Positions 24,679 to 34,117 of a stretch of DNA of 64,000 bases are shown piece after piece. The stretch comes from Klenkia soli (GTDB lineage Bacteria; Actinomycetota; Actinomycetes; Mycobacteriales; Geodermatophilaceae): assembly GCF_900103975.1 (NCBI RefSeq), contig NZ_FNIR01000007.1, positions 225,725 through 289,724 of the forward strand. Direction: 5' to 3'. The first letter of the stretch is position 1. Each line of letters starts with the position of its first letter. The notes below the pieces were generated by a model, which was not told where the DNA came from, made no database searches, and was given only the letters and a program-made list of their open reading frames with translations. Position numbers and translations under genes: made by a program.

Positions 24679-25461
24679 TCAGCGCCCCAGGGCGGCGCGG
24701 ATGCGCGCGACGGCGATCGGGCCCACGCCGTGCAGGGCCAGCAGGTCGGCCTCGGGGACGGCGGCCACGGCCTCCAGCGTCGTGAGCCCGGCCGCCCGCA
24801 GCGCCCGGGTGGCCGGGGCGCCGAGGCTGGGCAACGGGGTGCCGGACGGCGGCGCCGCCCGCTCGGGCACGGGCCGCCCGGCCGCCTGCAGCGCGGCGTC
24901 GACCACCGCGGCGCCCCGGGTGGAGAGCCGGTAGCCGATGTCGAGGGACTCGGTGAGGCCCAGCTCCTTGAGCTTGCGGACGTCGCGCTTGAACTCCGCC
25001 GTCGGTCGGCCCAGCTCCTCGGCGAGCTCCGGCGCCCGCCGCTCGGGGTACGCGTCGACGATCGCGAGGGTGGCCGCCGTCCAGGGCCCGATCGACGAGG
25101 CCCGGTCGAGCCGGTCCAGCCGCGCCTGCAGGTCGGCGATCTCCGCACCGGTCGGCGGGGTGCGGCGCAGCACGGCGCGGGGGTCCTCGCCGGCGAACCG
25201 GATCCCGACCCGGAACACCGGCCGCTCCGGGTTCGCCGCCAACCCGCGGCGCAGGGCGGCCAGGTCAGGGGCACCCGCGCGGCGGGCGTCGTCCTCGGTC
25301 AGCCCAGCCGGGTCGACCTCGTCGACGGAGGTGACCTCCACCAACCCGACCCGCGTGCGCATGCGGGTGCCCACGAGCAACCGCGGCCGCTCCCACCGCC
25401 GGAAGGCCAGGTCGATCGTCCCCGCGACGACGGCGTCCAGTTCCAGCGGGCTGATGCGCAC
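24679..25461 (-). CDS. ASCH/PUA-like protein with C-terminal helix-hairpin-helix
   Basis: A 260-residue protein with three parts. The N-terminal ~60 residues (AVVAGTIDLAFRRWERPRL, then VGLVEVTSVDEVDP) look like an ASCH/PUA-type nucleic-acid-binding barrel. The centre has a helix-rich, winged-helix-like stretch (LAEELGRPTAEFKRDVRKLKELGL). The C-terminus has two helix-hairpin-helix units ending ADLLALHGVGPIAVARIRAAL. This predicts nucleic-acid binding with an unknown role. Start GTG 25461; no clear RBS. Confidence 0.7.
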   Translation of the reverse strand: MRISPLELDAVVAGTIDLAFRRWERPRLLVGTRMRTRVGLVEVTSVDEVDPAGLTEDDARRAGAPDLAALRRGLAANPERPVFRVGIRFAGEDPRAVLRRTPPTGAEIADLQARLDRLDRASSIGPWTAATLAIVDAYPERRAPELAEELGRPTAEFKRDVRKLKELGLTESLDIGYRLSTRGAAVVDAALQAAGRPVPERAAPPSGTPLPSLGAPATRALRAAGLTTLEAVAAVPEADLLALHGVGPIAVARIRAALGR

Positions 25462-25548
25462 GCCCGAAGTCCACCATTCGAGCGGCGGTGCCGGCCACGT
25501 CCAGAGGCTCGCGGCGAGCCTGCGAGTCGTGAGGGGGACGTGGTCCTT

Positions 25549-26361
25549 CTAGGAGGTGATGTCCTTCGTCGTGAAGTTCGCCCACGCGGCGCCGAGGAGC
25601 ACGACCACGTACACGGCCTGCAGGCCCAGGCCGCGGACCACGTTGCGCCACAGGATCGGGTCGCGGAAGAAGTCCACGAAGCTCAGCCAGTAGCGGGTGG
25701 GCAGGTAGGGCGCGATGTCCGAGGCGGCGTCGAGGGTGAACAGCAGCGACGAGCCGATCAGCACCGCCAGCGCACCGAGGGTGGCCAGCTGCGGGGAGTC
25801 GGTCAGCGTGGAGAAGAACATCGCGAACGCCGCGACCCCCAGCATGGAGATCGTCACGTAGCCGATCGACAGGAGCGTGCGGCCGGCCACCTGATCCGGG
25901 GTCAGCGACGTCCCCGAGACCGCGGTGGTCGCCCCGAGGGACTGCACCTCGAACAGCGTCGTGCCGACGACGTACCCGACGATCGCCACGATCACGACGG
26001 TGACCAGCACGAACACGACCAGCGCGACCAGCTTGGCGACCAGCAGCCGGGTGCGGCCGGCCGGGCGGGCCAGCAGGTAGCGCAGCGTCCCGCCCTGCGC
26101 CTCGCCGGCGACGGAGTCCCCGGCCACCACGGCGACCGCGATCGGCAGGAACAGCGGGAGCACGATCGCCAGCGCGGCCAGCGGGAACAGCGTGCCGTTG
26201 GTGAGGACGGCGGACAGGAACGCCGGCCCCTCCCCCGGCCGCGGCGCCAGGTCGGTGACCTTGAGCAGCACGGCCACCAGCACCGGCAGGCTGTTGAGCA
26301 GCGCGATGGTGATCCACGTGCGCGGCCGCCGGAACAGCTTGCGCAGCTCGACGGCGATCAC
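25549..26361 (-). CDS. ABC-2 type transporter permease
   Basis: A 270-residue integral membrane protein with about six helices. It begins with ELRKLFRRPRTWITIALL, the usual start of ABC-2 permeases, and has the amphipathic GGTLRYLLARPAGRTRLLVAK coupling segment. Its ATG overlaps the stop of the ATPase gene (ATGA). Together they form an exporter of unknown substrate. Confidence 0.87.
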   Translation of the reverse strand: MIAVELRKLFRRPRTWITIALLNSLPVLVAVLLKVTDLAPRPGEGPAFLSAVLTNGTLFPLAALAIVLPLFLPIAVAVVAGDSVAGEAQGGTLRYLLARPAGRTRLLVAKLVALVVFVLVTVVIVAIVGYVVGTTLFEVQSLGATTAVSGTSLTPDQVAGRTLLSIGYVTISMLGVAAFAMFFSTLTDSPQLATLGALAVLIGSSLLFTLDAASDIAPYLPTRYWLSFVDFFRDPILWRNVVRGLGLQAVYVVVLLGAAWANFTTKDITS

Positions 26362-27287
26362 GAGGCCGCACCGGCCTGCACGCGGTCCCCGGAGCCGGCC
26401 GCCGCGGCGAGCACGACCTCCTCGAGGGTCGGCCGCTGCAGGGTCAACCCGTGCACGGGCACCCCCGCACCGACCAGCACGGCGTTGACCTCGGCGGGCT
26501 CGCTGCCCCGCACCACCAGCCGGTCGCCGTCGGCGGACAGCACCCGGTCACCGAGCACCTCACGGGCCTGCGCGGCCCGCGGGGTGTCGACGACGGTGGC
26601 GCCCGTGGGCGCGGTGAGGGTGGCCAGGTCGTCCTGCAGCACCATGCGGCCGCGGTCCAGCACGCCGACCCGGGTGGCCAGCTGCTCGATCTCGGCCAGC
26701 AGGTGGCTGGACAGGAAGACCGTGGTGCCGGTGCGGTTGAGGTCCAGCAGCAGCTCGCGGATCTCGTGGATGCCCTGCGGGTCCAACCCGTTGGTGGGCT
26801 CGTCGAGGACCAGCAGGTCGGGTCGGCGGAGCAGCGCCCCGGCCAGGCCCAGCCGCTGCCGCATGCCCAGGGAGAACCCGCGGACGGCGCGCTTGCCCAC
26901 CCCGCCCAGCCCCACCTGGTCGAGCACCTCGCCGATCCGCGCCTTGCGGGTCCGCCGGGACCCACCGGGGCCCGAGGCGTCGGACAGCGACAGGTTCGCC
27001 GTCGCCGACAGGTGGCCGTAGGCGGCCGGGCCCTCGATCAGCGCGCCGACCCGGGGCAGCACCTCGCGCCCGGCCTTCGGGATCGGCCGGCCGAGCACCT
27101 CGACGGTGCCGGCGGTGGGCAGCACCAGACCCAGCAGCATGCGCACCGTCGTGGTCTTGCCCGAGCCGTTGGCGCCGAGGAAGCCGTAGACGTCGCCGGC
27201 CCGCACGTCCAGGTCGATGCCGTCCACGGCCCGCACCGCGCCGAAGCTCTTCCGCAACCCGTGGGTGGCGATGACGGTGCCGCTCAA
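26358..27287 (-). CDS. ABC transporter ATPase
   Basis: A 309-residue ATPase with Walker A GANGSGKTT, the FSLGMRQRLG signature, and Walker B LLVLDEPTNGLDPQG. The TTG start at 27287 has AGGAGG seven bases before it and forms a TTGA overlap with the LolA-like gene, so all three genes are one translation unit. It powers the adjacent ABC-2 permease. Confidence 0.92.
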   Translation of the reverse strand: MSGTVIATHGLRKSFGAVRAVDGIDLDVRAGDVYGFLGANGSGKTTTVRMLLGLVLPTAGTVEVLGRPIPKAGREVLPRVGALIEGPAAYGHLSATANLSLSDASGPGGSRRTRKARIGEVLDQVGLGGVGKRAVRGFSLGMRQRLGLAGALLRRPDLLVLDEPTNGLDPQGIHEIRELLLDLNRTGTTVFLSSHLLAEIEQLATRVGVLDRGRMVLQDDLATLTAPTGATVVDTPRAAQAREVLGDRVLSADGDRLVVRGSEPAEVNAVLVGAGVPVHGLTLQRPTLEEVVLAAAAGSGDRVQAGAAS

Positions 27288-28381
27288 CGGGCTGCCTCCT
27301 GGATCTGGCGCGCGGCGGTGGCCAGCGCGTCGAGGGTGACGGTGCCGGCCAGCAGGTAGGTGCCGCTGCCGCCGTCCCGGGTGCTGGTGCCGGCGACCAT
27401 CAGCGACAGCGGCCCGGCGGCGATGCGCACCCCGAGGTCGTCGACGACGGCGCCGGGCGTGCGCTCGAGCTGGTCGCGCAGCGAACCGGCCGCGCGGCCG
27501 GGCAGGGCGCTGACGGCCAGCACGGTGATACCCGAGCCGTACGCGCCGATCTGGTCGGGGACGCCGTCGAAGCTGCGGCGGCCCAGGTCGGCCAGGGTGG
27601 CCGGCAGGTCAGCGCGTTCCTGCCGGCCCAGGTCGACATCGGTCAGGTCGCGCTCGGCGGTGACGTCGGCACCCGGTGGCGGGTCGAAGGCGGTGGTCGT
27701 GGCGGCCGGGGCCGACAGGTCCAGGTCGAGGAACCGGGTGTCCAGGGCCGGGGTCGCCGTCCCCGCGCTCCGGACCACGACCCGCACGGGCAGGCCGGTC
27801 GAGGGGTCGACCCACACGTCGACCGCGGACACCGACGCGGCGGGGTCGGCAGGGGTGTAGCGCAGGCCCACCGCGTCCACCCCGGCCACCCGGGCCGGGG
27901 CGATGCGGCTCAGCTCGTCGTCACCGGCCTCGCTCAGCAGGCGGCGGCCCAGGGCGCTGGGCAGCAGGTCCGGCGCGGTGGGCAGCGCGAGCGGCGGGTC
28001 GTCGCCGCGGCTGGCCCGCTGGTCGGCGTAGTCCCAGGTCCAGGTGCCGGAGGCGTCGCGGTGCGTGCCGGTCTCGCCGGTGGGGGTGACGACGTCCACC
28101 CGCCAGTCGTCGCTCCCCCGGTACCAGGCACGCAGCGCGGTCTGGTCCGAGAGCAGGTCCGCGACGCCGGTGAGGGCGTCGGAGACCGGCAGGGTGAGAC
28201 CGCCGGAGGAGATCGCGTAGCCGGAGAACGCGACGTCGTCGCTGGCCAGCACCTGGGCCCGCAGGTCGGCGGGCGAGACGTCCTCGTCGTCGGCCGGCAG
28301 CGCCTCGACCAGCGCCGGCAGGGCGACCAGGACGGCGAGCCCGAGGGCCACCACGACCCACCGCCACCCCCGCACGACCAT
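27284..28381 (-). CDS. Membrane-anchored LolA/MucB-like protein
   Basis: About 365 residues. One N-terminal membrane segment (WRWVVVALGLAVLVALPALVEAL) precedes an extracellular LolA/LppX/MucB-like half-barrel with repeated strands such as WRVDVVTPTGETG and TWTWDYADQRAS. ATG 28381 was chosen because TACGGT lies five bases before it (leaderless pattern); TTG 28423 gives a longer form. Overlap (TTGA) with the ABC ATPase gene suggests the exporter works on a lipid or lipoprotein bound by this protein, or that it senses envelope state. Confidence 0.7.
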   Translation of the reverse strand: MVVRGWRWVVVALGLAVLVALPALVEALPADDEDVSPADLRAQVLASDDVAFSGYAISSGGLTLPVSDALTGVADLLSDQTALRAWYRGSDDWRVDVVTPTGETGTHRDASGTWTWDYADQRASRGDDPPLALPTAPDLLPSALGRRLLSEAGDDELSRIAPARVAGVDAVGLRYTPADPAASVSAVDVWVDPSTGLPVRVVVRSAGTATPALDTRFLDLDLSAPAATTTAFDPPPGADVTAERDLTDVDLGRQERADLPATLADLGRRSFDGVPDQIGAYGSGITVLAVSALPGRAAGSLRDQLERTPGAVVDDLGVRIAAGPLSLMVAGTSTRDGGSGTYLLAGTVTLDALATAARQIQEAAR

Positions 28382-28447
28382 GCCCCACCGTACGTCGGGA
28401 CGACGGGGTGCTGCCGCTTTCAAGCACCTTCACACCGTCCCCACAGG

Positions 28448-28921
28448 TCAGCCGGCCCGGAACAGCTCCAGCGCCTCGACGGCCAGGGCGTGGTCGTCGG
28501 CCTGGGGCAGACCCGACACCGTCAGCGTGCCGACCACGCCTGCCCCCTCGACGGTGATCGGGAACGCGCCGCCGTGCCCGGCCATGCGGGTCGCGTCGAT
28601 CCACGGGGCGTCCTCGAAGACCTCGCCGCGGGCGCGGGCCTGCAGGCCGGCGAGGAACGAGCTGGTGCCCAGCTCGCGGACGGTGGCCACCTTGCGGGCG
28701 ATCCACACGTCGTTGTGCGCCGCCGTCCCCTCGAGCGCGGCGTGGAAGAGCTGCTGCGCGCCGCGGGTGACGTCGACCGTCACGGGCAGTCCGCGCTCCC
28801 GGGCCAGCCCGACCACCAGCGACCCCAGCGCCCAGGCGTCGTCGTGGGTGAAGCGGGTCAGCACCAGCCGGCGCTCCTGCTCCTGCACGGTGGCGATCAG
28901 GTCGTCCAGCTGGTCGGTCAT
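28448..28921 (-). CDS. UPF0303/heme-degrading domain protein (GlcG/HbpS-like fold)
   Basis: A 157-residue protein of the UPF0303 family (HbpS/GlcG-like fold). RFTHDDAWALGSLVVGLARERGLPVTVDVTRG and the C-terminal HGGAFPITVEGAGVVGTLTVSGLPQADDHALAVEAL are characteristic. Related proteins bind heme or act as small chaperone-like factors; a specific role is not established. ATG 28921. Confidence 0.82.
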   Translation of the reverse strand: MTDQLDDLIATVQEQERRLVLTRFTHDDAWALGSLVVGLARERGLPVTVDVTRGAQQLFHAALEGTAAHNDVWIARKVATVRELGTSSFLAGLQARARGEVFEDAPWIDATRMAGHGGAFPITVEGAGVVGTLTVSGLPQADDHALAVEALELFRAG

Positions 28922-28973
28922 CGGGTGATCGTCGCAGAGCGCGTCGCCCCGGCCCCCGCTAGCGTCGGCGGCC

Positions 28974-29609
28974 GTGGCAGCCCCCATCTCCGACGCCGTC
29001 GTCGTCGACGTCCTCCGCCGGGTCGACGTGCTGTGGGCCCCGGTGGTGGCCCGGCTGGAGCGGCCGCCGGCACTGCCCGAGAGCGAGGGTGCCGACTGGT
29101 GGGCCGAGACCGCCGGCCGGGTGGTCGCGGTTGCCTCGGCCGCCCCGCGCTTCGCCGGCAAGCTCGCCGACCTCCTGCCGCTGCAGAACACCGTGGGTGC
29201 GGCCGTCCAGTCGCTGGTGGTGCTGGGCGTCGCGGCCGAGCACGAGGTGACCGACCCGGCCGAGCGGGTCGCGCTGCTCGCCCGGGTCCTGCTCGGACGC
29301 ACGCTGACCGCGGAGCAGGTCGGCCCGCTGCTCCAGCGGCAGAAGGGCGTCTACGCCGAGGACGTGCTCGGCGCCCGGGAGCGCCGGCAAGGCGCCGCCG
29401 GGGTCGCCCGCGCGCTGTGGCGGGTGGCCCGGCTGCTCGCCCGCGTCGACGACGCGCTCGACGCCCGGCCGAAGGGCGGGCTCGGCGCCCGCGCGCTGTC
29501 CAACCTCCCGGTGGTCGGGGTGCTCGGCGGCTACCGGGCCGAGCGGGTGGCCCTCCGCCGCGCGGCTCAGCTGGCCGCGACGGCGTTGACCGGCGCCAAG
29601 CGGGAGTAG
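28974..29609 (+). CDS. Hypothetical helical protein
   Basis: A 211-residue, arginine- and alanine-rich helical protein that I do not recognise. It has no signal peptide or membrane segment. GTG 28974 follows TAGCGT (28960-28965) by eight bases, the leaderless pattern of this genome, and codon usage is coding-like throughout. Its last 43 bases overlap the end of metF in convergent orientation. It may bind nucleic acid given its basic C-terminus, but this is a guess. Confidence 0.7.
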   Translation: MAAPISDAVVVDVLRRVDVLWAPVVARLERPPALPESEGADWWAETAGRVVAVASAAPRFAGKLADLLPLQNTVGAAVQSLVVLGVAAEHEVTDPAERVALLARVLLGRTLTAEQVGPLLQRQKGVYAEDVLGARERRQGAAGVARALWRVARLLARVDDALDARPKGGLGARALSNLPVVGVLGGYRAERVALRRAAQLAATALTGAKRE

Positions 29610-30466
29610 ACCTCACGCGTCGCCGTCGAGCGGTTCATGGTGATGAAGTGGATGCCGGGCACGCCCTCGGCCAGCAGCTGCGCGCACAGGTCGGTGGCCA
29701 CGTCCACCCCGAGGGCCCGCTGCACCGCCGCGGGTTCGTCGGCCACGGCCTCGAACCGCTCGGCCAGCTCGGCGGGGAACGCCTGGCCGGACAGCTGGAC
29801 GATGCGGGCGATCTGCTTCGCGCTGGTCACGGGCATGACGCCGGCCAGCACCGGGACGTCGCAGCCCCGGGCGGCGACCCGGTCGCGCAGCCGGAGGTAG
29901 TCCTCCACCCGGAAGAACATCTGGGTGATCGCGAAGTCGGCCCCGGCCCGGCACTTGGCCACGAACATGTCGGCGTCGGTCTCGGGGTCCGGCGACCTCG
30001 GGTGCGACTCGGGGAAGGCCGCGACCCCGACCCCGAAGTCACCGATGCCCTTCACCAGCTCGACCAGCTCCGCGGCGTACCGCAGCCCCTGCGGGTGGGC
30101 GACCCACTCGGCCTGCGGGTCGGCGCCGGGCGGGTCGCCGCGCAGCGCCATGATGTTGCGGACGCCGGCCGCCGCCAGCCGGCTCACCACGTTGCGCAGC
30201 TCGGCCACGGAGTGGTCGACCGCGGTGAGGTGCGCCAGCGGCAGCATCGTGGTGTCGGTGGCGATCCGCTCGGTCACCGCCAGGGTGCCCTCGCGGGTCG
30301 AGCCGCCGGCGCCGTAGGTGACCGAGACGAACGACGGGTTCAACCGCTCCAGCTCGCGCAGCGCCGTCCACAGCTGCGCCTGCCCGGCCTCGTTCTTCGG
30401 CGGGAAGAACTCGAACGACCAGGTCGGTCGGGCCTGGTCGAGCAGATCACGCACGGTGCCGGTCAC
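29567..30466 (-). CDS. metF: Methylenetetrahydrofolate reductase
   Basis: A 299-residue TIM-barrel flavoprotein that reduces 5,10-methylene-THF to 5-methyl-THF for methionine synthesis. [13 protein letters not shown] holds the catalytic glutamate, [15 protein letters not shown] the folate/FAD loop, and [11 protein letters not shown] and DFAITQMFF are family hallmarks. GTG 30466 follows TACCCT by eight bases. Divergent from the GGPP synthase gene, as in the mycobacterial Rv2172c-Rv2173 pair. Confidence 0.92.
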   Translation of the reverse strand: MTGTVRDLLDQARPTWSFEFFPPKNEAGQAQLWTALRELERLNPSFVSVTYGAGGSTREGTLAVTERIATDTTMLPLAHLTAVDHSVAELRNVVSRLAAAGVRNIMALRGDPPGADPQAEWVAHPQGLRYAAELVELVKGIGDFGVGVAAFPESHPRSPDPETDADMFVAKCRAGADFAITQMFFRVEDYLRLRDRVAARGCDVPVLAGVMPVTSAKQIARIVQLSGQAFPAELAERFEAVADEPAAVQRALGVDVATDLCAQLLAEGVPGIHFITMNRSTATREVYSRLAPVNAVAAS

Positions 30467-30570
30467 ACCCGGAGAGGGTACGGAACCGCCGACACCGCAC
30501 CGGTGCACGCCGCGGTCGACCACCGGTGTGGATCACGTGCGTAGGCAGCTCCGGAACCGGGCATACTCAC

Positions 30571-31707
30571 GTGGTGACAGCAGGCACCCGAGCGAATGGC
30601 CCCACCAGCGCAAACACGGCTGACCCGAGCACGTCGGCCGCGGCGGCGGACCTGGCGCGGTTGCGCGCGGCGGTCAGCGAGGCCCTGGAGGCCTTCCTGG
30701 TCGAGAAGCGCGCGGTGCTGGCGGGCATGGACGCCCAGCTGGTCCCGGTCATCGACGAGGTGGCCGCCGTGGCCGACGGGGGCAAGCGGCTGCGCCCGGC
30801 CTTCGCCTACTGGGGCTGGCGCGGGGTGAGCACCGCGCACCCCGAGGACGACAGCGCCGTGCTGCGGGCCGTCGCCGCGCTGGAGTTCGTGCACGGCAGC
30901 GCGCTGGTGCACGACGACGTCATGGACGCCGCGACGACCCGGCGGGGGCGCCCGGCGACCCACATCGGCTTCGCCGACCGGCACACCGCCGCCGGCCTCG
31001 AGGGCGGCCCCGAGCTGTTCGGCACGGGCGCCGCCATCCTGGTCGGCGACCTGGCCCTGGTCTGGTCCGACGAGCTGCTGCGCCGGTCGGGCATCTCGGC
31101 CGACGCCCTGGCCCGGGCCCGCCCCGTGTGGGACACCATGCGCACCGAGGTCACCGCCGGGCAGTACCTCGACCTGCTCCGCGCCGCCGGCGGGCTGCCC
31201 GGCCCCGAGGGTGCCCTCAAGGTGGCCCGCTACAAGAGCGCCGGCTACACCGTCCAGCGCCCGCTGCACCTGGGTGCGGCGATCGCCGACGCCGGCCCCG
31301 AGGTGACCGACGCCTACACCGCGATCGCGCTGCCGCTGGGCGAGGCCTTCCAGCTCCGCGACGACGTCCTGGGCGTCTTCGGCGACCCCGCCGTCACCGG
31401 CAAGTCCGCCGACGAGGACCTCCGCGAGGGCAAGCAGACCCTGCTGGTGGCCCTCACCGCCGACGCCACCGACGACGCCGGCCGGGCCCTGCTGCGCGCC
31501 GTGCTCGGCGACCCGGCCGCCGGTGCACCCGAGCTGGACTCCGTCCGCGACCTCATGCGCAGCACCGGTGCGCTGCAGCAGGTCGAGGACCGCATCAGCA
31601 CCCAGACCACCGCTGCCCGACAGGCCATCGCCGAGGCACCCGTGCTCGACGAGGCCCGCGGCGCGCTGGACGCGTTGGCCGTCGCGGCCACCACCCGCAC
31701 CACGTGA
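30571..31707 (+). CDS. crtE: Geranylgeranyl diphosphate synthase (polyprenyl synthetase)
   Basis: A ~378-residue trans-prenyltransferase. ALVHDDVMDAATTRRGRP has the first aspartate-rich motif (DDxxD) and FQLRDDVLGVFGD the second. It condenses IPP with allylic diphosphates to the C20 precursor of carotenoids. It precedes crtI and crtB with a GTGA overlap and sits where idsA2 (Rv2173) lies in mycobacteria. The CATACT hexamer is four to seven bases before the twin GTG codons (30571, 30574), so translation may start at the mRNA end. Product chain length is inferred from context. Confidence 0.9.
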   Translation: MVTAGTRANGPTSANTADPSTSAAAADLARLRAAVSEALEAFLVEKRAVLAGMDAQLVPVIDEVAAVADGGKRLRPAFAYWGWRGVSTAHPEDDSAVLRAVAALEFVHGSALVHDDVMDAATTRRGRPATHIGFADRHTAAGLEGGPELFGTGAAILVGDLALVWSDELLRRSGISADALARARPVWDTMRTEVTAGQYLDLLRAAGGLPGPEGALKVARYKSAGYTVQRPLHLGAAIADAGPEVTDAYTAIALPLGEAFQLRDDVLGVFGDPAVTGKSADEDLREGKQTLLVALTADATDDAGRALLRAVLGDPAAGAPELDSVRDLMRSTGALQQVEDRISTQTTAARQAIAEAPVLDEARGALDALAVAATTRTT

Positions 31708-33176
31708 GGACCGTCCCCGGGCGCACCGACCGGGTCGTCGTGGTCGGCGCCGGGTTGGCCGGGCTGTCGGCGGCGCTGCGGCTGCGCGGCGCCGGCCGCG
31801 AGGTGACCGTGCTCGAGCGCGGACCCGACCCCGGCGGTCGTGCCGAACGGGTGGAGCGCGACGGCTACGCGTTGGACACCGGCCCCTCCGTGCTCACCGC
31901 ACCCGGCCTGATCCGCGACGCGCTGGCCTGCGTGGGCGAGACCCTGGAGGACCGGCTCGAGCTCCTGCCGCTGGAGACCACCTACCGCGCGCAGTACGCC
32001 GACGGCTCGACCATCGACGTGCACGCCGACCCCGAGGCCTTCGCCGCCGAGGCCGAGCGGGTCTGCGGTCCCGGCGCCGGCGCCGAGGTGCGGGCCTACC
32101 TGCAGCACATCCGCGACCTGGACCGCCTGCAGTGGGACGTCTTCATCGACCGCAACCTGGACTCCCCGCTGGACCTCGTCGGCCGCCCGGTGCTCGAGCT
32201 GGCCCGCAAGGGCGGGTTCGGCAGGCTGGCCCCGCACGTCGACCGGCGGCTCACCGACGAGCGGCTGCGCCGGCTGTTCAGCTTCCAGGCCCTCTACGCC
32301 GGTGTCTCGCCGTTCGACGCGATCGCCGCCTACGCCGTCATCGCCGAGCTCGACATCGGCAAGGGGGTGTGGCACCCCGTCGGCGGCATCCACGCCGTCC
32401 CCGCTGCCCTGGCCGCCGCGGCCGCGGACGCCGGGGTCGTGCTCCGGTACGACACCACCGTTGCCTCCCTGGACCTGCGCGGTGGCCGCGCCGAGGGCGT
32501 CCGGCTGGCCGACGGCGAGCTGGTGCCCGCCGACGCCGTCGTGGTCACCGTCGACCAGCCCGACACCCTGGTCCCCCGCCGGCGCCGGCGGGTACGGCCG
32601 ACGTACTCGCCGAGCTGCGTGGCCATCCACGTCGGCGTCCGGCAGGAGTTCGCCGACCGCGCCCACCACACCATCAGCTTCGGCGCGGCCTGGGAGCAGG
32701 TCTTCGAGGAGCTCACCAGGACCGGCCGGCCGATGAGCGACCCCAGCCTGCTGATCTCGATGCCCAGCAAGAGCGACCGCAGCCTGGCCCCCGAGGGCGC
32801 CCAGGTGATCAGCATCGTCGCGCCCACCCCCAACCTGGACCTCGCGCCGGGCATCGACTGGCCGGCGCTGGGCCCCCGGTACCGCGACGAGGTGCTGCAG
32901 ACGATGGAGGCGCGCGGCTGGACCGGGCTCACCGGGTCGATCGAGGTCGAGGAGATGCTGACCCCCACCGACTGGGCCGCCCAGGGCATGGCCGCCGGCA
33001 CCCCGTTCGCCCTCGCCCACACCTTCGCCCAGACCGGCCCGTTCCGGCCCTCGACCTACCCCCGCGGCGGCCCCGAGAACGTGGTGCTGGCCGGGTCGTC
33101 GGTGCAGCCGGGCGTCGGCGTCCCGATGGTGCTGGTCAGCGGCCGGCTCGCCGCGCAGCGGATCACCGGCTCGTGA
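31704..33176 (+). CDS. crtI: Phytoene desaturase
   Basis: A 490-residue FAD-dependent desaturase that converts colourless phytoene to lycopene or neurosporene. VVVVGAGLAGLSAALRL is the FAD-binding site, LDTGPSVLTAP follows, and the CrtI-type C-terminal signature is AGSSVQPGVGVPMVLVSG. GTGA overlaps on both sides couple it to the prenyl synthase and crtB. Confidence 0.93.
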   Translation: MRTVPGRTDRVVVVGAGLAGLSAALRLRGAGREVTVLERGPDPGGRAERVERDGYALDTGPSVLTAPGLIRDALACVGETLEDRLELLPLETTYRAQYADGSTIDVHADPEAFAAEAERVCGPGAGAEVRAYLQHIRDLDRLQWDVFIDRNLDSPLDLVGRPVLELARKGGFGRLAPHVDRRLTDERLRRLFSFQALYAGVSPFDAIAAYAVIAELDIGKGVWHPVGGIHAVPAALAAAAADAGVVLRYDTTVASLDLRGGRAEGVRLADGELVPADAVVVTVDQPDTLVPRRRRRVRPTYSPSCVAIHVGVRQEFADRAHHTISFGAAWEQVFEELTRTGRPMSDPSLLISMPSKSDRSLAPEGAQVISIVAPTPNLDLAPGIDWPALGPRYRDEVLQTMEARGWTGLTGSIEVEEMLTPTDWAAQGMAAGTPFALAHTFAQTGPFRPSTYPRGGPENVVLAGSSVQPGVGVPMVLVSGRLAAQRITGS

Positions 33177-34117
33177 ACCAGGCCGAACGCCAGCGGCAGC
33201 TCGACGCCGCCTACGCCCGCTGCCGGGCGATCGCCGCCGAGCACGGCAAGAGCTACTTCCTGGCCACCCGCCTGCTCACCCCGGACCGCCGGCCGGCGAT
33301 CCACGCGCTCTACGCCGCGGCCCGGGTCGCCGACGACATCGTCGACGTCGGTGCCGACCTGCCCGGCCGCGACCCCGAGGCCGAGCTGCTGGCCTGGTCG
33401 CAGGCGGCGCTGGCCGAGGTCGAGGCCGGCTGGTCCGACGACCCCGTGCGGCTGGCGCTGGTGCACACCGTGCGCCGGTACGACATCCCGCTGGTGCACT
33501 TCGTCGACTTCCTGGCCGCGATGACCAGCGACCTGGACGTCACGGGGTACGCGGACCTCGCGGCGCTGGACCGGTACATGTGGGGCTCGGCCTCGGTGAT
33601 CGGGCTGCAGGTGCTCCCCGTGCTGGGGACCGCGGAGGGGGTCCCCCGCGAGGAGGCGGCACCGCACGCGATCGCCCTGGGCGAGGCGTTCCAGCTGACC
33701 AACTTCCTGCGCGACGTCGCCGAGGACGCCGACCGCGGCCGGGTCTACCTGCCCGAGGACATGATGGCGGCGCACGGGGTCACCCGCGAGCAGCTGGCCG
33801 CCCGGCAGCACACCCCCGGCTTCACCGCGCTGATGAAGGACATGGTCGAGGTCGTCCGCCGGCGGTACGACGACGCCGCCCCCGGCACCCCGATGCTGGC
33901 ACCGGAGTCGCGGGACTGCGTGCGCGCGGCGACCGACCTGTACGGCGGGATCCTGACCGAGATCGAGCGGGCCGACTACCGGGTGCTCGACGGCCGGGTG
34001 TCGGTGTCCAAGCCGCGGCGCCTGGCCGTGTTCGCCCGCCGGTTGACCGCCGCCCAGCTGGCCAGGGTGAGGGTGACCATCGCCCACCCGAAGAGCAGGT
34101 CCTCGACCGGGGCGTAG
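33173..34117 (+). CDS. crtB: Phytoene synthase
   Basis: A 314-residue squalene/phytoene synthase joining two GGPP molecules. HGKSYFLATRLL, AARVADDIVD (first Asp-rich motif) and LTNFLRDVAEDADRGRVYLP (second, DVxED) are intact. The final ~45 residues run antisense over the 3' end of crtYd and are less family-like. GTGA overlap with crtI. Confidence 0.93.
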   Translation: MNQAERQRQLDAAYARCRAIAAEHGKSYFLATRLLTPDRRPAIHALYAAARVADDIVDVGADLPGRDPEAELLAWSQAALAEVEAGWSDDPVRLALVHTVRRYDIPLVHFVDFLAAMTSDLDVTGYADLAALDRYMWGSASVIGLQVLPVLGTAEGVPREEAAPHAIALGEAFQLTNFLRDVAEDADRGRVYLPEDMMAAHGVTREQLAARQHTPGFTALMKDMVEVVRRRYDDAAPGTPMLAPESRDCVRAATDLYGGILTEIERADYRVLDGRVSVSKPRRLAVFARRLTAAQLARVRVTIAHPKSRSSTGA

